Of a stretch of 64,000 nt of DNA, positions 47,499 through 56,151 are shown piece after piece. The notes under the pieces were generated by a model. It saw only the letters and a list, made by a program, of their open reading frames with translations, had not been told where the DNA came from and did no database searches. A program made the position numbers and the translations under genes. Numbering within the stretch: the stretch's first letter is position 1; every line of letters begins with the position of its first letter. The stretch spans positions 124,001 to 188,000 of the forward strand of contig NZ_BSYJ01000006.1 in assembly GCF_030270605.1 (NCBI RefSeq), in the 5' to 3' direction. This DNA is from Biformimicrobium ophioploci (GTDB lineage: Bacteria; Pseudomonadota; Gammaproteobacteria; Pseudomonadales; Cellvibrionaceae).

Positions 47499-48164
47499 AT
47501 GCTTCGCGCAGTCCTGTTCGACCTCGACGGCACACTGTTTGATACAGCGCCGGATTTTACGGTCGTACTCAACGAAATCCGCCAGCAGGACAACCTGCCT
47601 CCCCTGCCCGAATCCGCGGTAAGAGAGGTGGTTTCCAATGGCACCCGCGCGATGGTCAAGCTGGGCTTTGACGTCAATGAAGGCGACGCCGGGTTTATCG
47701 AGTTACGGGACCGGTTTCTGGCGCGCTACCTAACCCACCTGGCCGAGAAGACCGTGCTGTTTCCCGGGCTCGAAAACCTGATAGACAAACTTGCCGAGCA
47801 CGGCATCGCCTGGGGCATTGTCACTAACAAGCCAGAACTCTACACCGTCCCGTTGATGGCGGCGTTTGACTACCTGCCCACCCCGGGCGCGGTAATCTGC
47901 CCTGAGCACGCCGAGAGGCGCAAGCCGCACCCGGACCCGATCCTGCTGGCCTGCCGAAAGATCGGCTGCGCTCCGGAAGAGGCCATCTACGTCGGTGACC
48001 ACGAGCGCGACATTGCCGCCGGTCGCGCCGCAGGGATGCCCACCATTGCCTGTACCTACGGGTACCTGGACGGCGAAACCGCAGTCGACACCTGGGGCGC
48101 GGATCATATTGTTGACCATGGCAGTGAAATCTGGCCGCTACTCAAAAATACCTACCTCCAATAA
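47499..48164 (+). CDS. mupP: HAD phosphatase, MurNAc-6-phosphate phosphatase MupP-type
   Basis: 221 aa HAD-superfamily enzyme. FDLDGTLFDTAPD supplies the nucleophile Asp8 and Asp10; WGIVTNKPELY, KPHPDPILLA and YVGDHERDIAAGRAAGM supply the other motifs. In Pseudomonas the gene directly after ubiG is MupP, which acts in peptidoglycan recycling; older annotations call it phosphoglycolate phosphatase (Gph). The position after ubiG favours MupP. Confidence 0.82.
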   Translation: MLRAVLFDLDGTLFDTAPDFTVVLNEIRQQDNLPPLPESAVREVVSNGTRAMVKLGFDVNEGDAGFIELRDRFLARYLTHLAEKTVLFPGLENLIDKLAEHGIAWGIVTNKPELYTVPLMAAFDYLPTPGAVICPEHAERRKPHPDPILLACRKIGCAPEEAIYVGDHERDIAAGRAAGMPTIACTYGYLDGETAVDTWGADHIVDHGSEIWPLLKNTYLQ

Positions 48165-48182
48165 GACATTCCGGGAAGTACC

Positions 48183-48968
48183 ATGACCAATGATGCCAGC
48201 CAGTACCAGGCACCGGCGAACCTGCTGGAAAACAGAATCATTCTGGTGACAGGCGCCGGCGACGGCATTGGCCGAACCGCCGCCAGGACCTTTGCCGCAC
48301 ACGGCGCGACAGTGATCCTGTTGGGCCGCACCACCGCCAAGCTCGAAGCGGTGTACGACGAAATCGTGGCAGCCGGCCACCCGCAGCCAGCTATTTTCCC
48401 GATGGACCTGGAAAGTGTCGGAGAGGCGGAGTTTGATGCACTTGCCGAGGGTATTGAAAAGGAATTCGGCGCACTGCACGGCCTGGTCAACAATGCCAGC
48501 CTACTGGGCCAGCGTACGCCCATCGCGAATTATCGGCTGGATGTATTCGAAAAGGTCATGCGCGTAAACGTGACGGCCATGTTCGGCCTGACCAAAGCGC
48601 TGTTGCCATTGATGGAAAAAGCCGAAGACGCCTCGATTATCGTCACCGGCTCCGGCGTCGGCCTCAAGGGCCGCGCCTTCTGGGGCGCCTATGCCGTCTC
48701 CAAGTTCGCCACCGAAGGCTTCATGCAGACCCTGGCGGATGAGCTGGACGGGGTCTCGCAGGTACGAATCAACAGCATCAACCCGGGTGCGACGCGCACC
48801 AATATGCGTGCGGCCGCGTTTCCTGCGGAGAATCCCGTTACTGTTGCCTCACCCGAAGATATCATGCCGACCTACCTGTACCTTGCTGGCCCGGACAGCA
48901 AAACGGTTAACGGCCAGCAGTTTAACGCCCAGCCAAACCGGCAGTCCGGACAGACCGACAAGAAATAG
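48183..48968 (+). CDS. yciK: YciK-family short-chain dehydrogenase
   Basis: 261 aa SDR. NAD(P) site VTGAGDGIGRTAARTFAAHG (about 22-41), LVNNAS, and the catalytic VTGSGVGLKGRAFWGAYAVSKFA (Ser and Y-x3-K). YciK proteins are oxidoreductases of unknown substrate and commonly lie next to ubiG and gph/mupP, as here (gap of 18 bases). Confidence 0.88.
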   Translation: MTNDASQYQAPANLLENRIILVTGAGDGIGRTAARTFAAHGATVILLGRTTAKLEAVYDEIVAAGHPQPAIFPMDLESVGEAEFDALAEGIEKEFGALHGLVNNASLLGQRTPIANYRLDVFEKVMRVNVTAMFGLTKALLPLMEKAEDASIIVTGSGVGLKGRAFWGAYAVSKFATEGFMQTLADELDGVSQVRINSINPGATRTNMRAAAFPAENPVTVASPEDIMPTYLYLAGPDSKTVNGQQFNAQPNRQSGQTDKK

Positions 48969-48988
48969 AGAATAAGGAGCCGACAATC

Positions 48989-49432
48989 ATGCAAAAGACC
49001 CTGCAAGCGGGCTTTGTCTGCCTCACCATGCTGGCTTTTAATGTATACGCCGACACCGGCCTTCCCGAGCAGATTCGGGGTTGCAGCAAAATTGCTGATG
49101 ACAGTGAGCGATTGAAGTGCTTCGACGCCCTCGTAGCGGGCGCAGAAACCAGAGCCAGGTCAAACCAGGAAGCGCGCTTCGGTAAAGAGCACAAGCGCGT
49201 CACTGAGGAAGCCCCCGAGGCAATCGTTGCGACGATCAGCAAGTTCCAGAAAACCGCCCACAAAAAGGCCTACATCACCCTGGACAACGGCCAGGTATGG
49301 AAGCAGTCCGACAGCACCCAGGTTTACTGGAAAGCCGGTGACTCAGTGCGCATCGAACGCGGCGCCCTCAACAGCTTTTTCATCCGCAAGACGGAAGGCA
49401 GCCGCAGAATCAGGGTCAAGCGGGTAAAGTAG
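48989..49432 (+). CDS. Small secreted protein of unknown function
   Basis: 147 aa with a signal peptide (MLAFNVYA, cleavage near residue 22). A Cys pair motif (CSKIADDSERLKCFDALV) is the pattern seen at the N-terminus of many small periplasmic proteins. The C-terminal part forms a small beta-rich domain with YITLDNGQVWKQSDSTQVYWKAGDSVRIERG. No specific family is assigned. AAGGAG precedes the ATG. It is the last gene of the ubiG run and its last ~90 bases overlap the opposite-strand gene 49343-50056. Confidence 0.7.
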   Translation: MQKTLQAGFVCLTMLAFNVYADTGLPEQIRGCSKIADDSERLKCFDALVAGAETRARSNQEARFGKEHKRVTEEAPEAIVATISKFQKTAHKKAYITLDNGQVWKQSDSTQVYWKAGDSVRIERGALNSFFIRKTEGSRRIRVKRVK

Positions 49433-50056
49433 CGCATTCGAAGTTCGTACAAAATAAATCGCCCATATGAGCAATCCTGCGAACTTGAACCAATCCTCTA
49501 TCAGGTTTATAAGATCTGTTTGCGAGTGAATCAAATTATCAATCGTAGCCGAAACACCCAAAAGGCAAAATGAAACAGCGAGTATCGTGAACTCGGTATC
49601 CAATATTTCCCGACAGAAAAAGGCCAAATATCCTGCAAACATCGCCAGGTAGACAAAGAAGACTACTTCCTGTGGGACACCGAGCATTTTGGGAAACACG
49701 TACTCATGCAACATAAACAGGTCATCGAGCGTCAAAAGCGCGGTTATCCCTCCCGACACGAGCAGGAAACGTCCCGATTTCCGCAAGCCATGTTTCAGGC
49801 AGTTCCACCCCGCAAAAACGCATACAGCCGCTGCTGCACACCACACTAAAACCCCTAAATTCGAGTAAACCCCGGAGAAGGGATTTCGCCCAGAGATCGC
49901 GGCGGGGTCATTGACAAACCGAACATAGGAAAAGCCAAGCTTTTCAGCAATAAAAAAGGCAGCGACGAACATCACCAAGGAGACGCCTGTCGCCACTATT
50001 ACAACGGGAGCAGCCACGCGAAGTTGTAGGACTATCTGCTTTAGCCTGTCATCCAT
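49343..50056 (-). CDS. Multi-pass membrane protein of unknown function, AT-richer
   Basis: 237 aa with about six hydrophobic segments (e.g. VVIVATGVSLVMFVAAFFIA, LGVLVWCAAAAVCVFAGW, EVVFFVYLAMFAGYLAFF) and a signature-like FVNDPAAISGRNPFSGVYSNLG loop. Family unknown. Its central part is visibly more AT-rich than neighbours. The last ~30 codons lie inside the opposite-strand secreted-protein gene. The polar C-terminus (DPDSAAAFRLADEKAVEG) may exist only because the frame reads through that gene. Confidence 0.65.
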   Translation of the reverse strand: MDDRLKQIVLQLRVAAPVVIVATGVSLVMFVAAFFIAEKLGFSYVRFVNDPAAISGRNPFSGVYSNLGVLVWCAAAAVCVFAGWNCLKHGLRKSGRFLLVSGGITALLTLDDLFMLHEYVFPKMLGVPQEVVFFVYLAMFAGYLAFFCREILDTEFTILAVSFCLLGVSATIDNLIHSQTDLINLIEDWFKFAGLLIWAIYFVRTSNALLYPLDPDSAAAFRLADEKAVEGAAFDAH

Positions 50057-50224
50057 AACCGAACCGCCCTTTATTATTCACAGTTCAAACCATAAAGTAC
50101 GAACTGACGAAAACACGCGCTGTATTGGCCAATAGGCAAGCAATCCCATCAACGGGATTGAGTGACAAGCAGTGACGCACCAGCCCTGTAGTTCGGGCAA
50201 GTCTAGTTACTATTTTTTGAAATT

Positions 50225-50250
50225 CCACAGCCGGAGGACGCCGACTGTGG
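50225..50250 (-). terminator. Hairpin after purC
   Basis: CCACAGYCGG/CCGGCTGTGG stem (10 bp, one G-U) with a 6-base loop, 22 bases beyond the purC stop; no strong U-run. The rest of the 215-base gap up to the membrane-protein gene shows nothing else. Confidence 0.5.
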
Positions 50251-50271
50251 TTTCGGGAAGGACTTGCTCAA

Positions 50272-51375
50272 TCAGTCGACAAGGCTGTACTGATCCTTCA
50301 GGACCTGAAGAATTTCGGTACGCGGGTTATCGGATATTTCAAGCTTGTGGCCAATGATCTTCTCGGCAATACCAACATAAGTTCTTGAAACCTCCATCAG
50401 CACCTCAGACGGCAGCACGTTTTCGCGGGCCAGCGCAGTGCGCTCTTCCATCCGGTCCTTGTTGAGCAGGATGTCCGGGTCGAGGAAGTGATTGAGTAGC
50501 AGCTGGCGGAAGCTTTCCTTGGAATTTTCCACAATCTTGCCGGAACGATAGGCCGGCCCGTCCCAGATCCTGGAAGAGTCGGGCGTACCAACCTCATCCA
50601 TGTAGATCAGCTTTTCCTGGCCGCTCTTGTCGGTGACGTAACCGAACTCGAACTTGGTATCCACAAATACCTGGTCGAGCTGTGCCAGTGCCTCACTGAT
50701 GACGCCGAAGCCCTCCTTCAACAGTTTTTCATAAAGATCCACATCCGCCGCGGAACGGAAGTTGAAGGCTGCAAAGTTATCGACGATATCCGACCGGGTG
50801 ATATTGACGTCATCCACTGCCGGAACCCCCGGGATCCCTTCGAGCACACCTTTGGTCGACGGGGTGATCAGCAGCTCAGGCAATTTCTGGTCACGGCTCA
50901 GCCCATCCGGGAGCTGGATACCACAGAACTCACGCTCACCTTTCTCATAGGCGCGCCACATGGAACCAGTGATGTACTGGCGCGCGATGGCCTCGATCAT
51001 CACCGGCCGCGCTTTCTGCACAATCCACACCAGCGGGTGGGGAATATCCAGGATATGGCTGTCTGCCAGCCCCAGCTCACGGAACAGCCCGAACCAGTGG
51101 TTGGCCACTGCATTCAGTGCCGCGCCCTTGCCCGGCACACCGTTCATGCCCCCTTCCCCGCGCCAGACACAGTCAAACGCCGAGATACGGTCGCTGATCA
51201 CCATAATGGCTAGCGGGGCATCCGGCGCCACATCGTAGCCCTTTTCCTGTATCAGGCGGCGGCTGTCTGTTTCGGTCAACCAGTAGACCGAGCGCACCTT
51301 ACCGCTGTGGACAGGCTTATCAGTGCGAATAGGCAGGTCGTCATTGACTGCCAGGACCTTGTCCGCGAGGCTCAT
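50272..51375 (-). CDS. purC: SAICAR synthetase, long form
   Basis: 367 aa enzyme joining CAIR and aspartate in purine synthesis. The N-terminus [21 protein letters not shown] holds the ATP-binding S-G-K-V-R turn. [13 protein letters not shown] and [13 protein letters not shown] with [16 protein letters not shown] are the catalytic and metal signatures. This is the ~367-aa form found in Vibrio and some other gammaproteobacteria rather than the ~237-aa form. It is a stand-alone gene. Confidence 0.95.
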   Translation of the reverse strand: MSLADKVLAVNDDLPIRTDKPVHSGKVRSVYWLTETDSRRLIQEKGYDVAPDAPLAIMVISDRISAFDCVWRGEGGMNGVPGKGAALNAVANHWFGLFRELGLADSHILDIPHPLVWIVQKARPVMIEAIARQYITGSMWRAYEKGEREFCGIQLPDGLSRDQKLPELLITPSTKGVLEGIPGVPAVDDVNITRSDIVDNFAAFNFRSAADVDLYEKLLKEGFGVISEALAQLDQVFVDTKFEFGYVTDKSGQEKLIYMDEVGTPDSSRIWDGPAYRSGKIVENSKESFRQLLLNHFLDPDILLNKDRMEERTALARENVLPSEVLMEVSRTYVGIAEKIIGHKLEISDNPRTEILQVLKDQYSLVD

Positions 51376-51516
51376 TTGCAGTTTACCCTACGTTGAAATA
51401 GCAAAAACGGGGTCGGCGCCCGTTGAAATACAGGCCCCGACGAGGAGCGGGCCTGCGCCCGGGAAAAGACGTGATTTTACCAGAACAGCGAGCCCTTTGC
51501 GCCTTTTAAGCAGTGG

Positions 51517-52743
51517 CTAAACGTCTGCGGGCGGCGTGACGCGCTTGCGTTCCGGATTCCAGAATGGATCCTTGACGATCTCTGCCCTGGCCCATTTGCG
51601 GTGCCACTTGAGCTCCTTCTGGTAGAAGATCTCCACCCAGATATTGTTGTCGTTGATGCGCTTGGTCAGGTCCAGGCTCGCCAGTGCGACATTGGCCTTT
51701 GCCACCGGCGACCAGGCCGCAGACGACACTGCGCCAATGGTTTTGCCGCCCTTGCCGTTCATGACGTAGGCGTTGTGGGCCGGCTTGTTACCCTCGATAT
51801 TCAACTTGACCAGGCGATAGCGAGAACCTTCCTGCTTCTCCCGCAGCAACGCGGTCCGGCCGGTGAAGCTTTCCTTGGAAAAATCCACCAACCAGCCAAG
51901 ATCCAGCTCGAACGGCGACCGGTCATGATGCAGGCGTACACACTGGTTGGCCGGCACAAAATCCACACCGCCGAGGATGAAACCAGCCTCGATCCGTGCG
52001 AGCTCCAACGCATCACCGCCAATGGCGCGGATGCCGCGGTCCTTGCCGGCTTCGAACAACGCGTCCCAGAGCGCTTCGGCGCTATCGAAATCGATCCAGA
52101 GCTCATAGCCAAGGTCGCCGGTAAAACCGGTACGGGACACCATCAGTTTTGCGCCCCCGAAATCGAAATGCGTGAGCCCGAAGGGCTTCATGCCTTCGAT
52201 CCCGGCCAACCCCATCGCCTTCAGGGTTGCGCAGGACGTCGGGCCCTGCACCGCCAGGCAGGCGATATTATTGGTTTCCTCACTGATCTCCACATCGAAG
52301 CCCAGCGCCGACAGCATCAACCAGTCGTACTGGCGCTCCTGTGCACACAACAGGTAGACACCCTGCTCCAGATGAAAGATGGTGCCGTCGTCAATGACCT
52401 TGCCCTGGTCGTTACACCAGACGGTGTAGCCGACCCTACCCGGCTTGATTTTGCGTACATCGCGGGTCACCAGGCGGTTCATGAAGGCTTCCGCATCTGG
52501 CCCGCCGATGCGGTACTTGCTCATGGGCGTCACATCAAAAACGCCGCAGCTGTTGCGCACCGCGAAATATTCCTGCTCCATGCATTCGATTTCGTCGGCA
52601 ACCGTATATGCCTTCCAGCGGTGCCATTTATTGGTATTGGACAGCGCCACCTGCTTTTCATAAAACGGTGATCGCTTCACCAGCGCCTTGTAATGATCCC
52701 GCGGCGAATCTTCCGTCACCAGATCCTGCTCGGTATGGTTCAT
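51517..52743 (-). CDS. GcvT-like folate-dependent aminomethyl/demethylase protein
   Basis: 408 aa from the ATG at 52743, with GGAGG 7 bases before it. It has the GcvT/YgfZ-type folate-binding fold: FAVRNSCGVFDVTPMSKYRIGG, LVTRDV, LAVQGP and MVSRTGFTGDLGYELWIDF, with a C-terminal barrel (TIGAVSSAAWSPV). The family includes the glycine cleavage T protein, DmdA and aryl-O-demethylases (LigM/DesA), all moving a one-carbon group to tetrahydrofolate. It is not beside gcvH or gcvP. It overlaps (ATGA) a flavoprotein gene, so it probably demethylates an unusual substrate that the flavoproteins also handle. Confidence 0.75.
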   Translation of the reverse strand: MNHTEQDLVTEDSPRDHYKALVKRSPFYEKQVALSNTNKWHRWKAYTVADEIECMEQEYFAVRNSCGVFDVTPMSKYRIGGPDAEAFMNRLVTRDVRKIKPGRVGYTVWCNDQGKVIDDGTIFHLEQGVYLLCAQERQYDWLMLSALGFDVEISEETNNIACLAVQGPTSCATLKAMGLAGIEGMKPFGLTHFDFGGAKLMVSRTGFTGDLGYELWIDFDSAEALWDALFEAGKDRGIRAIGGDALELARIEAGFILGGVDFVPANQCVRLHHDRSPFELDLGWLVDFSKESFTGRTALLREKQEGSRYRLVKLNIEGNKPAHNAYVMNGKGGKTIGAVSSAAWSPVAKANVALASLDLTKRINDNNIWVEIFYQKELKWHRKWARAEIVKDPFWNPERKRVTPPADV

Positions 52744-54335
52744 GCTACTGCCTCCGCGCGACCCTTTTTCTTGTTCTTCAAAACCGCGGCCGCGGCATTG
52801 TGGCCGGGCAGCCCGCTGACACCACCGCCCGGATGGCAACCCGCGCCGCAGAGGAACAGGCCATCCAGCGGCGTCGTGTACTGGGCAGCGCCATACAACG
52901 GCCGCAGCATCAACATCTGGTCCAGCGCCAGCTCACCGTGGTGCCAGTGCCCGCCAGTCGCACCGAACTGCGCTTCAATATCCGCGGGGGTCAGCAACTC
53001 GCTATCGACAACCAGCTCGGTGAAACCCGGCGCAAATCGCTCGACGCTTGCGATAACGCTGTCGATAAATGCCTTGCGCGCTTCCGCATCCCAACCGCCC
53101 TTCAGTGCATAAGGCACGTGGGGCAGTGCGATGGACATCACGTGATGCCCCTCCGGGGCGAGGCTCGGATCCGCCAGAGACGGAATTACCAGCTCTATCG
53201 CGGGCGAGTCGGAAACCTCCTCGTACTTGACCGGGTTGAATGCCAGCTCGACAAAATCACTGCTGCTCGCCACCAGCAGGCGATTGCGCAGCTGGCCCTC
53301 TTCGAGCCCGGTAAACTTCGGCAGGCCACGCAGGGCAAAATGCAGTTTCGCAGCCGTACCGCGATTGCGGATCCGGCTCACGCGGTTGGCAAAACCGGCC
53401 TCCAGTTTCGGCGCACCGAGGAGCTTGAGGAAGGTGGTTTTCGGATCGGCATTGGAGACAACGATGTCCGCATCAATGTCATCACCGCTCGCCAGGCGAA
53501 CCCCTACTACGCACCCTTTTTCGGTCCTGATAGAACTCACCGGCGCAGCGGTGCGAACTTCCACTCCGTGCGCCTGCGCCGCGTTGGCGAGCGCCTGCAT
53601 GACAGCCCCCATTCCACCTACCGGTAACTGCATATCCCCTTCCAGCTCGCCCATGAGGCGACAAAGATAGGTGAAAACCGTATTCGGTGAGCGCGGCCCG
53701 GTGAAAGAGCCCATAACCGCATCAAGGCTGATCATGCCCTTGAGCTTGTCTGAGGCAGGCCCCTCACCAAGGAACTCGTCCAGCACATCGTAAATATTGA
53801 TGCCGGCGAGGCGCAGGAAGTCCCGCATTTCTTCTGTACCCAGGCCGAAACGCATATTCCAGCCCAGCTTTGCCAGTGCAACGGAATCCCTGAAACCCAG
53901 CGCAGCGACCCGCGGTGGCCGACGTCGCATCATCGGCTGCATCAACTCCGCATAGCTACGCAGTTTCTTCTTGAATGACGCGTAAGCCTCAATCTCTTCC
54001 GGGGACAACCCCTCTCCCGAAGCACTGTCGCGTCCAGCAGTGACGTGTGCGCCCTGCTCGTCCAGTATGACCGTTTCCAGGCAGTGCCCGCTGCGGTCCA
54101 GACCGTGATCCAGCAGCGCCAGCTCCTTGACGACCTGTGCACTCAGGCTGTGCAGGATGTGGGCGCCGGCCGATACCCGATACCCCTCACAAAATTCCCG
54201 TGTTCGCGCCATACCGCCCACTTCATCGGCCGCTTCCAGCAGCAGGACTTTCTTGCCGGCCTTGCCGAGGTATGCGGCACAAACGAGACCATTGTGGCCA
54301 CCGCCAATAACGATGGCATCGTATTGTTTAGTCAT
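52740..54335 (-). CDS. PYROXD2/CrtI-like FAD oxidoreductase (second of pair)
   Basis: 531 aa. FAD-binding N-terminus DAIVIGGGHNGLVCAAYLGKAG (about 6-27), then EAADEVGGMARTREF. A C-terminal FAD/dimer segment GLFLCGAGCHPGGGVSGLPGHNAA matches the amine-oxidase/phytoene-desaturase group. No carotenoid genes are nearby, so a carotenoid role is not supported. It overlaps the first flavoprotein gene by 8 bases and the GcvT-like gene by 4. The two flavoproteins are homologous but diverged. Confidence 0.8.
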   Translation of the reverse strand: MTKQYDAIVIGGGHNGLVCAAYLGKAGKKVLLLEAADEVGGMARTREFCEGYRVSAGAHILHSLSAQVVKELALLDHGLDRSGHCLETVILDEQGAHVTAGRDSASGEGLSPEEIEAYASFKKKLRSYAELMQPMMRRRPPRVAALGFRDSVALAKLGWNMRFGLGTEEMRDFLRLAGINIYDVLDEFLGEGPASDKLKGMISLDAVMGSFTGPRSPNTVFTYLCRLMGELEGDMQLPVGGMGAVMQALANAAQAHGVEVRTAAPVSSIRTEKGCVVGVRLASGDDIDADIVVSNADPKTTFLKLLGAPKLEAGFANRVSRIRNRGTAAKLHFALRGLPKFTGLEEGQLRNRLLVASSSDFVELAFNPVKYEEVSDSPAIELVIPSLADPSLAPEGHHVMSIALPHVPYALKGGWDAEARKAFIDSVIASVERFAPGFTELVVDSELLTPADIEAQFGATGGHWHHGELALDQMLMLRPLYGAAQYTTPLDGLFLCGAGCHPGGGVSGLPGHNAAAAVLKNKKKGRAEAVA

Positions 54336-55965
54336 CGCCGAAGTCCTCCGGCACAGTGTTGTCTCTTTTCAGGTCCGCGAGCATTTCCCGCGCGGCGTTT
54401 GCGCCCGGCGCGGCCATCACACCACCACCGGGGTGCGTGGAAGAGCCGCACATATACATGCCCTTCACCGGCCCGCGGTACTGCGCGTAACCCGGGAACG
54501 GCCGGTTGAACAGCAACTGGTCCAGCGTCAGCTCGCCCTGGAAAATATTGCCCTCGGTCAGGCCCACTTCCGCTTCGATTTCGCGCGGTGTACGCACTTC
54601 GGCGTGCAGGATCAGGTCTTTCAGGTCGGGGCTGTATTCCGCCATCTGGTCGATGACGGTATCGCCAAACGCCCTGACCTTATCGTCGGTCCAGTCACCA
54701 TCCGCCAGCTTCGCCGGACAGTACTGCACGAACACCGACATCATGTGCTTGCCGGGCGGCGCCATGGTGGGATCCGTCAGGGTCGGGATCAACATATCGA
54801 GATACGGGTCACGGGACCACATGCCCGCCTTCCAGTCGTCGTAGGCACGTTCGATACGCTCCAGTGAATCACTGAAATGGAAATCACCCTTGTACAGCGG
54901 ATTATCCTTGGACAAACCGGTAAAGGTTGGCAGGCCATCGAGTGCAATATTGAGCTTGCCGGAAGAGCCGCGGATCTTGAAATTGCGCGCCTTGTCGATC
55001 ACCTGCGCAGGCAGGTCCTTCTCATCCATCAGCTTGAGGAAGGTGCGCTTGGCGTCCACATTGGAGACCACATTGTCCGCGCTGATTTCCGCACCGGACT
55101 CCAGCGCAACGCCCGTTACCCTGCCGTCTTTAACTAAAATACGCTCGACGCCATCACCGGTCAGGATCTCGCCACCAAATTCCCGCAGGGATCCCGCCAG
55201 CGCCTTGGCAATCGCCCCCATGCCACCGCGCGCGATGCCCCAGGTACCGATATTGCCGTCCACATCGCCCATATAGTGATGCAACAACACATAGGCCGTT
55301 CCCGGGGAGAACGGACCCAGGCCCGTGCCGATGATGCCGGAGCCGGAAAAGTGCGCCTTGACCAGGTCGCTCTCGAAGTAGTCGCCGAGGAACTCTGCCA
55401 CCGACAGGGTAAAGAAGCGCATGAACTCGTAGATCTGCTCTTCGCCGAGGCCGTGGAACTTCTTCAGCAGGAAGGCCAGTTCACGCCAGTCCTTTGGGCG
55501 AAACGAGGTCGGGTCTGGCGGCGTGCGCATCAGGAACGGACGGATCAGGCGGCACCATTTCGCAGTATCTGCATGGTAGCGTTCCAGCGCATTGGCATCG
55601 CGCTTTGAGAAACGGGCAACTTCCCGGTACATCACTTCCGGATCCGGGTAGGAGCCCAGAAAATTCCCATCGCGGGTAAAGGTTACTGACCCTCCAAAAG
55701 GGGTAACCTGCAGGCCGTGCTTGGCCAGGTTGAGTTCGCGATATATTTCCGGCCTGAACAGGCTGCAGACATAAGAACAGTTGGAGTAGGTCCAGTTTTC
55801 GTAAAGCTCCCTCGAGACGGAAGCACCGCCGATATAGGGGTTCTTTTCTACTACCAGCACCTTGAGGCCGGATTTGGCCAGGAACGCTGCGTTGGTGAGG
55901 CCATTATGGCCAGCACCGATAACCAGCGCATCGTAATGCTGTTTACCCATAGGTTGATATCTCAT
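54328..55965 (-). CDS. PYROXD2/CrtI-like FAD oxidoreductase (first of pair)
   Basis: 545 aa from the ATG at 55965, supported by GAAGG 7 bases before it; an open frame up to 56076 is not conserved. FAD motif DALVIGAGHNGLTNAAFLAKSG, VEKNPYIGGASVSRE, and C-terminal MCGSSTHPGGGVMAAPGANAA. It is the first gene of the operon with the second flavoprotein and the GcvT-like protein. Members of this family oxidise amines or desaturate substrates; the true substrate is unknown. Confidence 0.8.
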   Translation of the reverse strand: MRYQPMGKQHYDALVIGAGHNGLTNAAFLAKSGLKVLVVEKNPYIGGASVSRELYENWTYSNCSYVCSLFRPEIYRELNLAKHGLQVTPFGGSVTFTRDGNFLGSYPDPEVMYREVARFSKRDANALERYHADTAKWCRLIRPFLMRTPPDPTSFRPKDWRELAFLLKKFHGLGEEQIYEFMRFFTLSVAEFLGDYFESDLVKAHFSGSGIIGTGLGPFSPGTAYVLLHHYMGDVDGNIGTWGIARGGMGAIAKALAGSLREFGGEILTGDGVERILVKDGRVTGVALESGAEISADNVVSNVDAKRTFLKLMDEKDLPAQVIDKARNFKIRGSSGKLNIALDGLPTFTGLSKDNPLYKGDFHFSDSLERIERAYDDWKAGMWSRDPYLDMLIPTLTDPTMAPPGKHMMSVFVQYCPAKLADGDWTDDKVRAFGDTVIDQMAEYSPDLKDLILHAEVRTPREIEAEVGLTEGNIFQGELTLDQLLFNRPFPGYAQYRGPVKGMYMCGSSTHPGGGVMAAPGANAAREMLADLKRDNTVPEDFGDD

Positions 55966-56120
55966 TGCGGCGCCTTCACGGACATGGCGCTCTTTATTGG
56001 AAGGCACAGTTTCACTGAACCCACGGGAGAATTCAACAAGGGCAAAGAGTGTCCAAAATGTACCATTTGCCGGCATTCAAGCACCGACGGGAAGGTTCCA
56101 CTGCGGTATGACACGGGTAC

Positions 56121-56148
56121 AAAAAAAAGGGGCCTCAAGGCCCCTTTT
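56121..56148 (-). terminator. Terminator after LtaS/OpgB-like gene
   Basis: AAGGGGCC-TCAA-GGCCCCTT stem with eight U on the minus strand (A-run 56121-56128). It begins a few bases past the stop codon and separates this gene from the flavoprotein operon, which starts at 55965. Confidence 0.93.
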
Positions 56149-56151
56149 AAC

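Noticed and set aside
52740-55965. Carotenoid biosynthesis genes
   Set aside because: The two flavoproteins resemble CrtI only in FAD motifs; no crtB, crtE or crtY genes are present and the partner is a GcvT-like protein.
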